DNA of 64,000 nt from Bacteroidales bacterium (GTDB lineage Bacteria; Bacteroidota; Bacteroidia; Bacteroidales; JAADJA01), in assembly GCA_021740645.1 (NCBI GenBank), contig JAIOZL010000017.1, positions 1-64,000 on the forward strand, given 5' to 3'. The notes below the pieces were generated by a model. That model did not search any database and was not told the DNA's origin. It saw nothing but the letters and a program-made list of their open reading frames with translations. This document shows, piece by piece, positions 1-8,552 of this stretch; the stretch's first letter is position 1; every line of letters begins with the position of its first letter. Made by a program: the position numbers and the translations under genes.

Positions 1-490
1 TCCAGTAATTAGGGATGAGTTTAAGAACCCTTAGAAACTCATACCCACACTCCCCACCAATTTCATTGTGGATTTGATAGTTTCCTGCTTTACCGCTTGT
101 ATCCACCTCAAAACTGATCCAAACCACTCCAATAATATCCCGATACCGGGCTTGCATAGGATAGTCTACATTTTCTTTCAAGATATTATAAAACTCTTTC
201 GAACTCCCAATATATCTTGGTGGAATGTCAAGTTTTGATTTAACCCATTCTCCGTTTTCAAATATTATATATTCAGATGTATCAGGTATAATGTATTTTA
301 AGGTAGATGAAGTATAGTCAATCTCCAGTTCAAGTATGCCGGTAGAATCATAATATTGCCATAACCCACTTTTGAATCCGTTTTTCACATAACCCTTCTC
401 GTAACCATTATTAACCAATTGTCCCTGCGCACAGACACTGGCAAAAGAGCCCAAAAAGATTAAAATAAAAATGAGTTTTTTATTTTCCAT
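1..490 (-). CDS. Secreted protein with TonB C-terminal-like domain (partial, 3' end outside window)
   Basis: The reading frame opens at an ATG (488-490) and runs off the left edge, so only about 163 residues are visible. Residues 1-22 form a signal peptide ending VCA-Q. Residues 30-55 contain a YwqK/MORN-like stretch (GFKSGLWQYYDSTG). Residues 110-163 (YPMQARYRDIIGVVWISFEV, then a Cys and a final PNYW) match the layout of TonB C-terminal domains found in many small secreted Bacteroidota proteins. It has no N-terminal TonB anchor or proline-rich spacer, so it is probably not a true energy transducer. A TATCTTTG box lies upstream on the same strand. The family call is moderate; the function is unknown. 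Confidence 0.6.
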   Translation of the reverse strand, partial: MENKKLIFILIFLGSFASVCAQGQLVNNGYEKGYVKNGFKSGLWQYYDSTGILELEIDYTSSTLKYIIPDTSEYIIFENGEWVKSKLDIPPRYIGSSKEFYNILKENVDYPMQARYRDIIGVVWISFEVDTSGKAGNYQIHNEIGGECGYEFLRVLKLIPNYW

Positions 491-518
491 AAATATTAAA
501 CAAGGTAGTGAATATTTT

Positions 519-526
519 CAAAGATA
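519..526 (-). promoter_or_regulatory. Putative -7 promoter box for the TonB-C-like gene
   Basis: On the minus strand the bases read TATCTTTG, matching the Bacteroidota TAnnTTTG box, 29 bp before the start codon. No TTG box is seen at the usual distance, so the call rests on one element. Confidence 0.45.
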
Positions 527-702
527 GAGATTTTTTTGTGCGAAGCTTATACAGAATCTACTATAACCTTATTTCTGAGAACTTTTGGACAATTTGAGTT
601 ATTAATAAATCGCTTATTAACAATCTTCGTTTAGTAAACAAATATTCAATTTGTCAGGGAACGCTCAAATAAATATAATTTCGGATTTCAAACCATGCTC
701 AT

Positions 703-1938
703 ATGGCCCTGAATTATATTTGGATAGGATTTTTTATCATTGCCTTTGTTGTCGGATTAGTCCGGTTGATCTTTGTTGGAGATGTGGACATCTTTCCAAA
801 TATGGTTAACAGTACGTTCGATTCAGCCAAAACCGGTTTTGAGATTTCGCTCGGGTTAACAGGGGTGCTAACCCTTTGGCTCGGACTTATGAAAATTGGT
901 GAAAAGGGGGGTGTTGTGAAAATCTTTTCCCATTTGGTTGGCCCTTTTTTTAATAAATTATTCCCGGGTTTATCTAAAGATCATCCGGCATTTGGTCCCA
1001 TGATGATGAATATTTCTGCCAATATGCTTGGGCTGGATAATGCCGCAACCCCTATGGGGTTAAAAGCGATGGAAGAGATGCAAAAGACCAACAAAGAAAA
1101 AGACACAGCTTCCAATGCTATGATCATGTTTTTGGTTTTAAATACCTCCGGCCTTACTGTTATTCCAATTAGTGTAATGGTTTACAGAGCCCAGATGGGA
1201 GCAGCCAACCCGAGTGATATTTTTCTTCCTATATTGTTGGCCACATTCTTTTCTACCATAGCCGGGTTAATTGCGGTGTCAGTTTATCAGAAAATCAATC
1301 TGCTAAATAAAGTGGTGCTGGCCTACCTTGGCGGATTAACAGTGCTTGTTGCAGGGATCATTCTATACTTTTCAAGCCTTTCTAAAGATGAAATTACCCT
1401 GATCTCTAATGTAGCCAGTAATCTTATCCTATTCTCAGTAATTATTTCATTTTTTCTGCTTGCCTTACGCAAAAAAGTAAATATTTATGAGGCATTTATC
1501 GAAGGGGCCAAAGAAGGCTTTCAGATTGCTATAAAAATCATTCCTTTTTTAGTGGCCATATTAGTGGCAATAGGTGTATTTCGTTCGTCAGGTACCTTAG
1601 ATTACCTTGTAGAAGGAATCCGGGTAACATTAAATTCCCTGGGCATCGATACCGCTTTTGTTGAGGCTTTACCCACTGCACTAATGAAACCTTTAAGCGG
1701 TAGCGGTGCCCGGGGAATGATGGTGGATACCATGAGTACCTATGGTGCTGATTCCTTTGTTGGGAGGGTGGCTTCTACAGTGCAGGGAGCTACAGATACC
1801 ACATTTTATATCCTGGCTGTCTACTTTGGTTCTGTAGGAATTAAAAACACCCGTTATGCTCTTACTGCAGGCCTTATTGCTGACTTTGCAGGAATCGTAG
1901 CCTCAATATTACTAGCTTATTTGTTTTTTGCAGCCTGA
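703..1938 (+). CDS. SpmA-SpmB fusion-type nucleoside-recognition (Gate) membrane protein
   Basis: This 411-residue integral membrane protein carries two Gate/nucleoside-recognition halves. The first (residues about 1-200) resembles SpmA, with the NISANMLGLDNAATPMGLKA signature. The second (about 215-411) resembles SpmB, with ALMKPLSGSGARGMMVD and a TVQGATDTTFYILAVYFG stretch. In Bacillus the two are separate spore-maturation genes; here they form one chain, a form seen in non-sporulating Bacteroidota. The substrate is unknown; Gate-domain proteins are presumed transporters. It stands alone, convergent with the SAM-hydrolase family gene, 40 bp apart with no clear terminator. ATG 703 is the only sensible start; an ATG at 695 is out of frame. 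Confidence 0.8.
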   Translation: MALNYIWIGFFIIAFVVGLVRLIFVGDVDIFPNMVNSTFDSAKTGFEISLGLTGVLTLWLGLMKIGEKGGVVKIFSHLVGPFFNKLFPGLSKDHPAFGPMMMNISANMLGLDNAATPMGLKAMEEMQKTNKEKDTASNAMIMFLVLNTSGLTVIPISVMVYRAQMGAANPSDIFLPILLATFFSTIAGLIAVSVYQKINLLNKVVLAYLGGLTVLVAGIILYFSSLSKDEITLISNVASNLILFSVIISFFLLALRKKVNIYEAFIEGAKEGFQIAIKIIPFLVAILVAIGVFRSSGTLDYLVEGIRVTLNSLGIDTAFVEALPTALMKPLSGSGARGMMVDTMSTYGADSFVGRVASTVQGATDTTFYILAVYFGSVGIKNTRYALTAGLIADFAGIVASILLAYLFFAA

Positions 1939-1978
1939 GTAGTAATAAAAATGTGAAAGGAGAGGGGAATGTTGCCCA

Positions 1979-2752
1979 TTACGAAAATTCAATTCGTATC
2001 ATATCTTTAGTGCCAAGTCCTAAAAGACCCGCTGCATTCCCCTGATTTATAGCTATTTCAAGGTAACCATTGGAATCGAAGAGGGCGAGGATTTCACCAG
2101 GGGCCACATCGGTATACGATCGGCTAATCTTATTTATCTCATAGGATCGAAAAATAATATTGAATTTTCGGTTTTGCCTTGCTTCTTTAAATATCGAAGC
2201 GGTAATATTGGTAATGATATTTTCGTAAGAATCAATATACATCACATGCCCTTTTATGGTTTCCTGGTCGATCACAGGTTGAAATAATATCTTTTGAACC
2301 AGATCTTTCTTGATATCTCCCAACTCTTCTATTTTATTCCCCTGGGCAAGGTGAATGGCAGCTTTAACAAAGCGGTCACGAGTCGAAAATGTAAAGAAGT
2401 CCGATTCCTGAAGAATGGTCAATTCAATAATCTTATCAGGGGTTTTATCAAATAACATAGAAAAAATACCATTATCTGTTCCGATAAAATACTGCTTTTG
2501 ATATTCCACAACAGTATGGGCAAACCTGTCTGATTCTTCCGTATTAATGCCTAAAATATGCACAGTCCCCTGCGGGAAGCTGGGAAAGGTATTTTTTAAA
2601 ACAAATGCAGCCTGCTCAATTTCAAAAGAAGGAATTTGATGAGAGATGTCCACAATAATGGCTTCCGGAAAACCTGAAAGTATTTTTCCCTTAACGGTAG
2701 CGGCATAATGATCTTTTAATCCCCAGTCAGTGGTTAAAGTAATGATTGCCAT
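1979..2752 (-). CDS. S-adenosyl-L-methionine hydrolase / hydroxide adenosyltransferase family (DUF62)
   Basis: The 257-residue protein begins MAIITLTTDWGLKDHYAATV, the signature N terminus of the SAM hydroxide adenosyltransferase family, related to fluorinase and chlorinase. Family members convert SAM and water to adenosine and methionine. The N-terminal domain spans about 1-150 and the C-terminal beta domain about 165-257. A longer frame begins at a TTG (2804-2806), but that codon lies inside a promoter box and the extra 18 residues are unlike the family, so ATG 2752 is chosen. It is divergent from phoH. The physiological role is unclear; housekeeping SAM control is an inference. Confidence 0.85.
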   Translation of the reverse strand: MAIITLTTDWGLKDHYAATVKGKILSGFPEAIIVDISHQIPSFEIEQAAFVLKNTFPSFPQGTVHILGINTEESDRFAHTVVEYQKQYFIGTDNGIFSMLFDKTPDKIIELTILQESDFFTFSTRDRFVKAAIHLAQGNKIEELGDIKKDLVQKILFQPVIDQETIKGHVMYIDSYENIITNITASIFKEARQNRKFNIIFRSYEINKISRSYTDVAPGEILALFDSNGYLEIAINQGNAAGLLGLGTKDMIRIEFS

Positions 2753-2769
2753 AAAATTTTGAACAGGTG

Positions 2770-2799
2770 TTGAATAAAGCCCTAATTGCCTTAATTTTG
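2770..2799 (+). promoter_or_regulatory. phoH promoter (TTG-N19-TAATTTTG)
   Basis: TTG at 2770-2772 is followed 19 bp later by TAATTTTG at 2792-2799, which fits the Bacteroidota sigma consensus in both boxes and spacing. The phoH start lies about 100-115 bp downstream. The -7 box forms one arm of an inverted repeat shared with the opposite-strand promoter. Confidence 0.7.
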
Positions 2800-2803
2800 C
2801 AAT

Positions 2804-2811
2804 CAAAATTA
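2804..2811 (-). promoter_or_regulatory. -7 box for the SAM-hydrolase family gene, mirror of the phoH box
   Basis: The plus strand reads CAAAATTA, so the minus strand reads TAATTTTG, the same box as on the opposite strand. With 2792-2799 it forms a perfect 8-bp inverted repeat around CAAT. No TTG box is visible at about 2831. Confidence 0.5.
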
Positions 2812-2915
2812 CAAATTCTGCCGTAGCTTAGCGATGATAATAAAATCTTTTTCACGAAATGGTGGTTAATAAGTAAGCGGTATTTATAATAAAATGAGTG
2901 AGTAACGAAAATTCT

Positions 2916-3869
2916 ATGAACGAAAGAATCATTTACCTTGCCTCAGTTAACCCAGTTGATATTTATGGTATTAATGATAAAAACCTGGATTTGATAAAAT
3001 CTTATTTCCCTCAAATTAAAATTATTGCCCGGGGTGATATTGTCAAAGCCATTGGAAATGAGAAAGACCTCAACGAATTTGAAGATAAATTTAACCTTCT
3101 CCTTGTTAACCTGGAACAGTTTGGAAAACTAGGAGGGCTCGAAATTGAACAGATACTAAAAGAAAGTGATTTTTCTGCCCATACCAATGAAAACGGAAAC
3201 GGAAAGGATATCCTGGTACATGGGCCCAATGGACATATTGTAAAAGCTTTAACAAAAAACCAGGTAAGGCTGGTAGAAAGCAGTAATACAAATGATCTGG
3301 TGTTTGCAGTTGGGCCAGCCGGAACAGGGAAGACCTACACGGCTGTGGCCCTTGCAGTTAGGGCGCTAAAAATGCGGGAGGTTAAGAGGATTATTTTAAC
3401 CCGGCCTGCTGTTGAAGCAGGTGAGAACCTTGGATTTCTACCCGGCGACCTTCGCGATAAATTAGATCCCTACTTGCAACCCCTGTATGATGCACTCAGA
3501 GACATGCTTCCTACTCAAAAATTATTAAAGTACCTGGATGATGGAACCATAGAAGTGGCACCTTTAGCCTTTATGCGGGGCCGAACCCTTGATCATGCTT
3601 TTGTTATTTTAGATGAAGCACAAAATGCCACTGAACCACAGCTTAAAATGTTTGTTACCAGAATGGGCCGGTCTGCGAAATTTATTGTAACAGGTGATAT
3701 TACTCAAATTGATTTACCCAGGAAGCAGGGAAGCGGACTTTTGCAGGCTGAACGTATTTTGAAAAATATCCCCGGAATTGATTTCATTTATTTGGATAGC
3801 AAGGATGTGGTCAGGCATGGATTGGTTACGAAGATCATTAAAGCTTATCAGCGAAAGACAGATGACTAA
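2916..3869 (+). CDS. phoH: PhoH-family P-loop ATPase
   Basis: The protein has an N-terminal region typical of Bacteroidota PhoH (about 1-95) and then a helicase-like P-loop domain. Walker A is GPAGTGKT, Walker B is FVILDEAQN, and a [11 protein letters not shown] motif follows. PhoH/YbeZ proteins act in RNA metabolism, often with the endoribonuclease YbeY. A GTG start at 2898 would add six residues; ATG 2916 gives the family-like N terminus MNERIIYL and is preferred. purC follows 78 bp downstream on the same strand, so co-transcription is possible. About 317 residues is the normal length. Confidence 0.92.
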   Translation: MNERIIYLASVNPVDIYGINDKNLDLIKSYFPQIKIIARGDIVKAIGNEKDLNEFEDKFNLLLVNLEQFGKLGGLEIEQILKESDFSAHTNENGNGKDILVHGPNGHIVKALTKNQVRLVESSNTNDLVFAVGPAGTGKTYTAVALAVRALKMREVKRIILTRPAVEAGENLGFLPGDLRDKLDPYLQPLYDALRDMLPTQKLLKYLDDGTIEVAPLAFMRGRTLDHAFVILDEAQNATEPQLKMFVTRMGRSAKFIVTGDITQIDLPRKQGSGLLQAERILKNIPGIDFIYLDSKDVVRHGLVTKIIKAYQRKTDD

Positions 3870-3947
3870 GTGTAAGATTTTATAATTTTCAGCAAAGAAA
3901 TAATTACAAATAATATATAACTTAAAACAATAAACTTTTATTAAGAA

Positions 3948-4898
3948 ATGAACAACGCAGTTATCAAAACAGATTATAATTTTCCGAAACAAAAAAGTGT
4001 ATATAAAGGAAAAGTCAGAGACGTGTATAACATTGATGATAAATACCTGGTAATGGTCGCTTCCGACCGCATTTCAGCGTTTGATGTGGTTTTGCCAAAA
4101 GGTATTCCTTACAAAGGGCAGGTATTAAACCAGATTGCCTCAAAATTCCTGGATAGCACTAAGGATATTTGTCCTAATTGGAAATTAGCTTCACCTGATC
4201 CTATGGTTACTGTTGGTCATTACTGCGATCCTTTTCCTGTAGAAATGATCATCAGGGGTTATCTTACAGGAAGTTCATGGAGAACATATAAAAAAGGGGC
4301 AAGGGAAATATGTGGTGTCCCAATCCCGGATGGGATGAAGGAACATCAGGCGTTTCCGGAACCCATTGTTACTCCAACCACAAAAGCCCATGAAGGACAC
4401 GATGAAGATATTTCAAAGGAGGAAATTTTAAAACAGGGATTAGTTTCTGCCGAAGATTATGCTTTACTTGAAAAATACACCATTGCTCTTTTTAAAAGAG
4501 GATCAGAAATAGCCGCAGAGAAAGGCTTAATCCTGGTTGATACTAAATATGAATTTGGTAAAGTTGGAGATACCATCTACCTTATTGATGAAATTCATAC
4601 CCCAGATTCTTCAAGGTATTTTTACAGGGATGGTTACCAGGAGCGTTTTGATAAGGGTGAACCCCAAAAACAACTTTCCAAAGAATTTGTCAGGGAATGG
4701 TTAATGGAGAATGGTTTTCAGGGGCAGACAGGCCAAAAGGTACCTGAAATGACAGAGGAATACGTGAACAGCGTTTCGGAGCGCTATATTGAATTATACG
4801 AAAGCATTACTGGTGAAGGGTTTATTAAGTCAGATGTAAAGGATATTTTGATAAGGGTAGAGAAAAATATAAACGAATTCTTAAGTAAAAACCTGTAA
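3948..4898 (+). CDS. purC: Phosphoribosylaminoimidazole-succinocarboxamide synthase (SAICAR synthetase)
   Basis: This 316-residue cytosolic enzyme of purine biosynthesis joins CAIR and aspartate using ATP to give SAICAR. Visible family motifs are [11 protein letters not shown] near the N terminus, the [20 protein letters not shown] block, the [20 protein letters not shown] block, and the C-terminal [15 protein letters not shown] block. The length fits the longer form of PurC found in Bacteroidota and eukaryotes. It lies between phoH and a DegT-type aminotransferase on the same strand; no other pur gene is in the window. Confidence 0.95.
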   Translation: MNNAVIKTDYNFPKQKSVYKGKVRDVYNIDDKYLVMVASDRISAFDVVLPKGIPYKGQVLNQIASKFLDSTKDICPNWKLASPDPMVTVGHYCDPFPVEMIIRGYLTGSSWRTYKKGAREICGVPIPDGMKEHQAFPEPIVTPTTKAHEGHDEDISKEEILKQGLVSAEDYALLEKYTIALFKRGSEIAAEKGLILVDTKYEFGKVGDTIYLIDEIHTPDSSRYFYRDGYQERFDKGEPQKQLSKEFVREWLMENGFQGQTGQKVPEMTEEYVNSVSERYIELYESITGEGFIKSDVKDILIRVEKNINEFLSKNL

Positions 4899-4955
4899 AA
4901 TTTTTTAAGATATCCCGGAACTCTAGACTCAAAACCCGAAACATAATTCAGACAA

Positions 4956-6161
4956 ATGATTCCATTTTCACCACCACGTATGGACCAGAAAATTATCGAT
5001 GAAGTGGTCGATACCTTAAAATCAGGGTGGATTACTACCGGCCCAAAAGTGAAGCGCTTTGAAGAAAAGCTTACTACCTACGGGGGGCAAAAAACTACAT
5101 TGTGTGTTAGCTCAGGTTCGGCAGGCCTGGAGCTTATGCTGAGGTGGTTTGGAATAACTGAAGGCGATGAAGTGATTGTCCCGGCATACACCTATGCTGC
5201 TACTGCCAATGTAGTCATTCATTGTGGGGCCAGAGTGGTTTTCGTTGATTGCAAAGAAGATTTTAATATTGACCCGGAAAAAGTTAAAGCAGCCATTACA
5301 AAAAACACCAAGGCGATTATTCCGGTTGATCTGGCTGGATTTCCTTGCGATTATGATGAATTGAATGCCCTGGTTAAAGATCCTGAAATCATAGCTCTTT
5401 TTGATGCGCAAACGGAAGAACAAAAAAAACTTGGCCGTATCCTTATTTTGTCGGATGCAGCTCATTCAGTTGGCGCTGAATACAAAGGAAAGAAAACAGG
5501 TAGCTTAACAGATATTACGGTTTATTCTTTCCACGCAGTGAAAAACCTTACCACTGCTGAAGGGGGTGCCATTTGTCTCAATCTTCCCGGACCCTTCAAC
5601 AACCAGGAAGTTTATCAATACCTCCGTATTAAATCTCTGCATGGGCAATCCAAGGATGCCTTTTCAAAAGTTCAAATCGGTGGTTGGAAATACGATGTGG
5701 TGGAACCGGGATATAAATTTAATATGACTGATATTGCTGCGGCCATGGGACTGGTGGAGCTGGAACGCTACGATGATGATAACCTGGTACGACGAAAACA
5801 GATTTTTGATGCTTATGCCAGGGCATTTTCAAAATTTAATTGGGCTGAAATTCCAACCTATGAAACGCAAGAAAAAAAATCCTCATATCATGTATTTTTG
5901 TTAAGAATAAAGAATATTGATGAAAGGCAACGCGATGCAATCATCCAGAAGATTTATGAAAAAGGGGTAGCGGTAAATGTTCATTTTATTCCTTTGCCCC
6001 TGATGACTTATTATAAAAATAATGGCTATAAAATTGATGATTACCCGGTTTCATTGTGTAATTATAGCAGAGTAATAAGTTTGCCGGTTTATTATGATTT
6101 GACAGATGAAAATGTAAGGACGGTTATCAAAGCTGTGGTCGAGTCAGTTGAGTCTAAATAA
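4956..6161 (+). CDS. DegT/DnrJ/EryC1/StrS-family aminotransferase
   Basis: This 401-residue PLP enzyme is of the sugar aminotransferase type. The N-terminal PLP fold has SGSAGLELMLRWFGI and the VPAYTYAATANVV motif. D167 (SDAAHSVGAEYKG) should contact the PLP nitrogen and K196 (FHAVKNLTTAEGG) should be the Schiff-base lysine. Family members make amino sugars for surface glycans from nucleotide 4- or 3-ketosugars; the exact sugar cannot be told. The downstream GT-C-like membrane protein, 40 bp away, supports a surface-polysaccharide role. Confidence 0.88.
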   Translation: MIPFSPPRMDQKIIDEVVDTLKSGWITTGPKVKRFEEKLTTYGGQKTTLCVSSGSAGLELMLRWFGITEGDEVIVPAYTYAATANVVIHCGARVVFVDCKEDFNIDPEKVKAAITKNTKAIIPVDLAGFPCDYDELNALVKDPEIIALFDAQTEEQKKLGRILILSDAAHSVGAEYKGKKTGSLTDITVYSFHAVKNLTTAEGGAICLNLPGPFNNQEVYQYLRIKSLHGQSKDAFSKVQIGGWKYDVVEPGYKFNMTDIAAAMGLVELERYDDDNLVRRKQIFDAYARAFSKFNWAEIPTYETQEKKSSYHVFLLRIKNIDERQRDAIIQKIYEKGVAVNVHFIPLPLMTYYKNNGYKIDDYPVSLCNYSRVISLPVYYDLTDENVRTVIKAVVESVESK

Positions 6162-6201
6162 TCCTGTTTATTGATTAGCGAGGTATAATAAAAATATTAG
6201 T

Positions 6202-8550
6202 TTGAAGAAAAAACTTAACCATTCAAGCATTGCCTCAGTTCTCACCCTACTGATGAGCCTGGCCTTTGTGAGTTATTTTTACGGGGATATCCTTCTTTCT
6301 CCCAACGACTATCAGTTCAGTGCCCGTGGCGATGGGATGAAGAACTATTATACCTATGCCTATCATATTAAACATGATGCTTCAATTACTGCGTTTGGTG
6401 GAATGAACTATCCTTATGGTGAACATTTTTTATATACCGATTGCCACCCCTTCTTCACTATCATCTTGCAAGAGATTTCAACCGTTTATCCCGGAATATC
6501 AAATTATTCGATTGGGATCGTGAATTTGTTTATGCTTTTATCATTTATTCTAACCTCTCTTTTTTTATTTCTTCTTTTTAAAGAACTGAAGGTTCATCCG
6601 TATCTTGGGGCATTGGGGGCAATAGGAATAATGGCCCTGGCACCACAGGTTTTCAGGATGGGAGGACATCTATCTCTTTCCTACAGTTTTTTTATTCCGC
6701 TTACATTTCTGCTTACCCTAAAAACTTATACTAATCCCAAAAATTTGAGGTGGCCGGTTTTACAAACCCTGAATATTTTTTTCTGGTTTTTTATTCATGC
6801 CTATCTGGGTATGATGGCTGTATTTTTTGTTGCTTCCTTCACGGTAATTCATTTTTTTCTGCATTATAAGGAAGTGTCAAAAAAGCGGTCTACGTATATT
6901 CGGTTTCTTCTGTGGGTAATTTTGCCCTTATTGATTTTCAGGATTTTTATTCTTATCACCGATACCCATGAGTACAGGACGGATAATCCGTCGGGCTTCT
7001 TCCTGAATAATGCCGAACCTGACGATTTTTTGGTTCCTCAGTTTCCTCCATTACGACCCTTTATCAATTCCATTACGAAAGTAAATCAGAAATGGGAAGC
7101 ATGGTCGTACATCGGGCTTACCAGTGTATTAGTGCTGTTGTTTATTATCATCAATACAGTTAAAAACCTAATTAAGCATAAAAGATTTATTTTCTCGAAA
7201 AAGTCTATAGAACATCATGAATTTAAAATTGCTGTTTGGTCATCAGTCGTTTTATTGGTATTTGCCCTTGGGTTTCCTTTTAAGTCATTCCCTTTTTTAT
7301 TGGACTGGTTTCCGCCCGTCAAGCAATTCAGGGCTACTGCCCGTTTCGTGTGGGTGTTTTATTTTGCCATCACCACCATGAGTGTGGTGGTGTTAAGTAA
7401 TCTTTTGATAATATCAAAATATATAAGATGGAAGAGGTTTTTTTATGTCATTGCTTTTTCCGGGGTACTTTTTTATTTTTTTGAAGGCAAAAATTATCAT
7501 TCGTATAACGGGAAAATCTTAAGTGAAACCCCAAACTTATTTGTTTTGGAGAATAATGAACCACAATTTATTGAACTCTTCCAAAAAATAAATTTTAACG
7601 CTTACCAGGCTATCCTACCCATTCCGTATTATTATTTAGGCTCGGAAAACTTTTCGCTACCCCGGACAGATGCCATTTTAAAAAACTCTTTGTTATACTC
7701 CTACTATACAGGATTGCCTATTCTTAGTGCTTATTTGACGAGGACAGGAATTTGGGAAAGCCGGAACATTGTCCAGGTTATTTCGCCAGGCTACTATAAA
7801 AAGATGATAAAAAATGATATTCCGTCAAGTAAGCCTTTTTTAATCCTGGTAACCAATGATCAAGTGGGTATGTATGAAGAAATGCTGCTCGATAGAGCAA
7901 AATATCTTTATTCCAATGATCAGTTCGCCATCTATGAGATAAGCCCTGAACGACTTTTTGAAAATACTGCACCCAGCGAGATATCCCACTTCAATGCAGT
8001 TGCCGGAAAACTTATTTCAAGAGATAATTTCCTTGTCAGCGATTCTTCCTGGTTTTACTTTAATGATTTTGAACATTATTCCTCACCTGTCCTTTTTAAT
8101 GGTGAGGGTACTTTCCAGGGAAAAAAGAGGGAGGATACACCTTTAATTGAATTTGGCCCGGGGACATTCAATTTAAATCAGGAATATACCGTAAGTGCCT
8201 GGATGTATAACGGACAGCAAGATGCCCTGAATTTTTGGTTTCGTTTGTTTGTGGAAGAATATGACGAAACTGAAGATAAGTACTATTCCAATTTTGTTCT
8301 ACCTGAGCAAAGTTATGTAATTGATGGTGACTGGTCGCTTGTGGAGATAGATTTTAAAATCAAGAACCCGGAAAACAAAGTGTTTGTAAAACTTCTTGGC
8401 AAAAGCATTGATAAAAAAGACTTTTACCTGGATGATCTTTTGATCAGAAATAAAAAGACAGAGGTTTATAGAATAGATGCCACAAATACTAATGGAGAAA
8501 TTACGGAATTATTCAAAAACAATCAGCGGGTAAGGCTAAATCAACACTAA
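6202..8550 (+). CDS. Multi-pass membrane protein, GT-C glycosyltransferase-like, with C-terminal beta domain
   Basis: The 782-residue protein has a basic start, then about 11-12 predicted membrane spans (residues 10-440). Between the first spans is a polar loop with GDGMKNYYTY and MNYPYGEH, in the place where GT-C enzymes have catalytic acidic residues. Residues 440-600 form an extracytoplasmic region and 605-782 look like an all-beta, carbohydrate-binding-like module. A TTG start at 6202 gives the basic KKK end before the first span; the next in-frame Met, residue 18, would cut into that span. It may transfer sugar or polymerise glycan, which is inferred from fold and neighbour only. Its stop is 2 bp from that of dxs. 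Confidence 0.55.
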   Translation: MKKKLNHSSIASVLTLLMSLAFVSYFYGDILLSPNDYQFSARGDGMKNYYTYAYHIKHDASITAFGGMNYPYGEHFLYTDCHPFFTIILQEISTVYPGISNYSIGIVNLFMLLSFILTSLFLFLLFKELKVHPYLGALGAIGIMALAPQVFRMGGHLSLSYSFFIPLTFLLTLKTYTNPKNLRWPVLQTLNIFFWFFIHAYLGMMAVFFVASFTVIHFFLHYKEVSKKRSTYIRFLLWVILPLLIFRIFILITDTHEYRTDNPSGFFLNNAEPDDFLVPQFPPLRPFINSITKVNQKWEAWSYIGLTSVLVLLFIIINTVKNLIKHKRFIFSKKSIEHHEFKIAVWSSVVLLVFALGFPFKSFPFLLDWFPPVKQFRATARFVWVFYFAITTMSVVVLSNLLIISKYIRWKRFFYVIAFSGVLFYFFEGKNYHSYNGKILSETPNLFVLENNEPQFIELFQKINFNAYQAILPIPYYYLGSENFSLPRTDAILKNSLLYSYYTGLPILSAYLTRTGIWESRNIVQVISPGYYKKMIKNDIPSSKPFLILVTNDQVGMYEEMLLDRAKYLYSNDQFAIYEISPERLFENTAPSEISHFNAVAGKLISRDNFLVSDSSWFYFNDFEHYSSPVLFNGEGTFQGKKREDTPLIEFGPGTFNLNQEYTVSAWMYNGQQDALNFWFRLFVEEYDETEDKYYSNFVLPEQSYVIDGDWSLVEIDFKIKNPENKVFVKLLGKSIDKKDFYLDDLLIRNKKTEVYRIDATNTNGEITELFKNNQRVRLNQH

Positions 8551-8552
8551 AT

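Noticed and set aside
2753-2806. Longer TTG start for the SAM-hydrolase family gene
   Set aside because: The TTG lies inside a -7 promoter box and the 18 extra residues do not fit the family N terminus.
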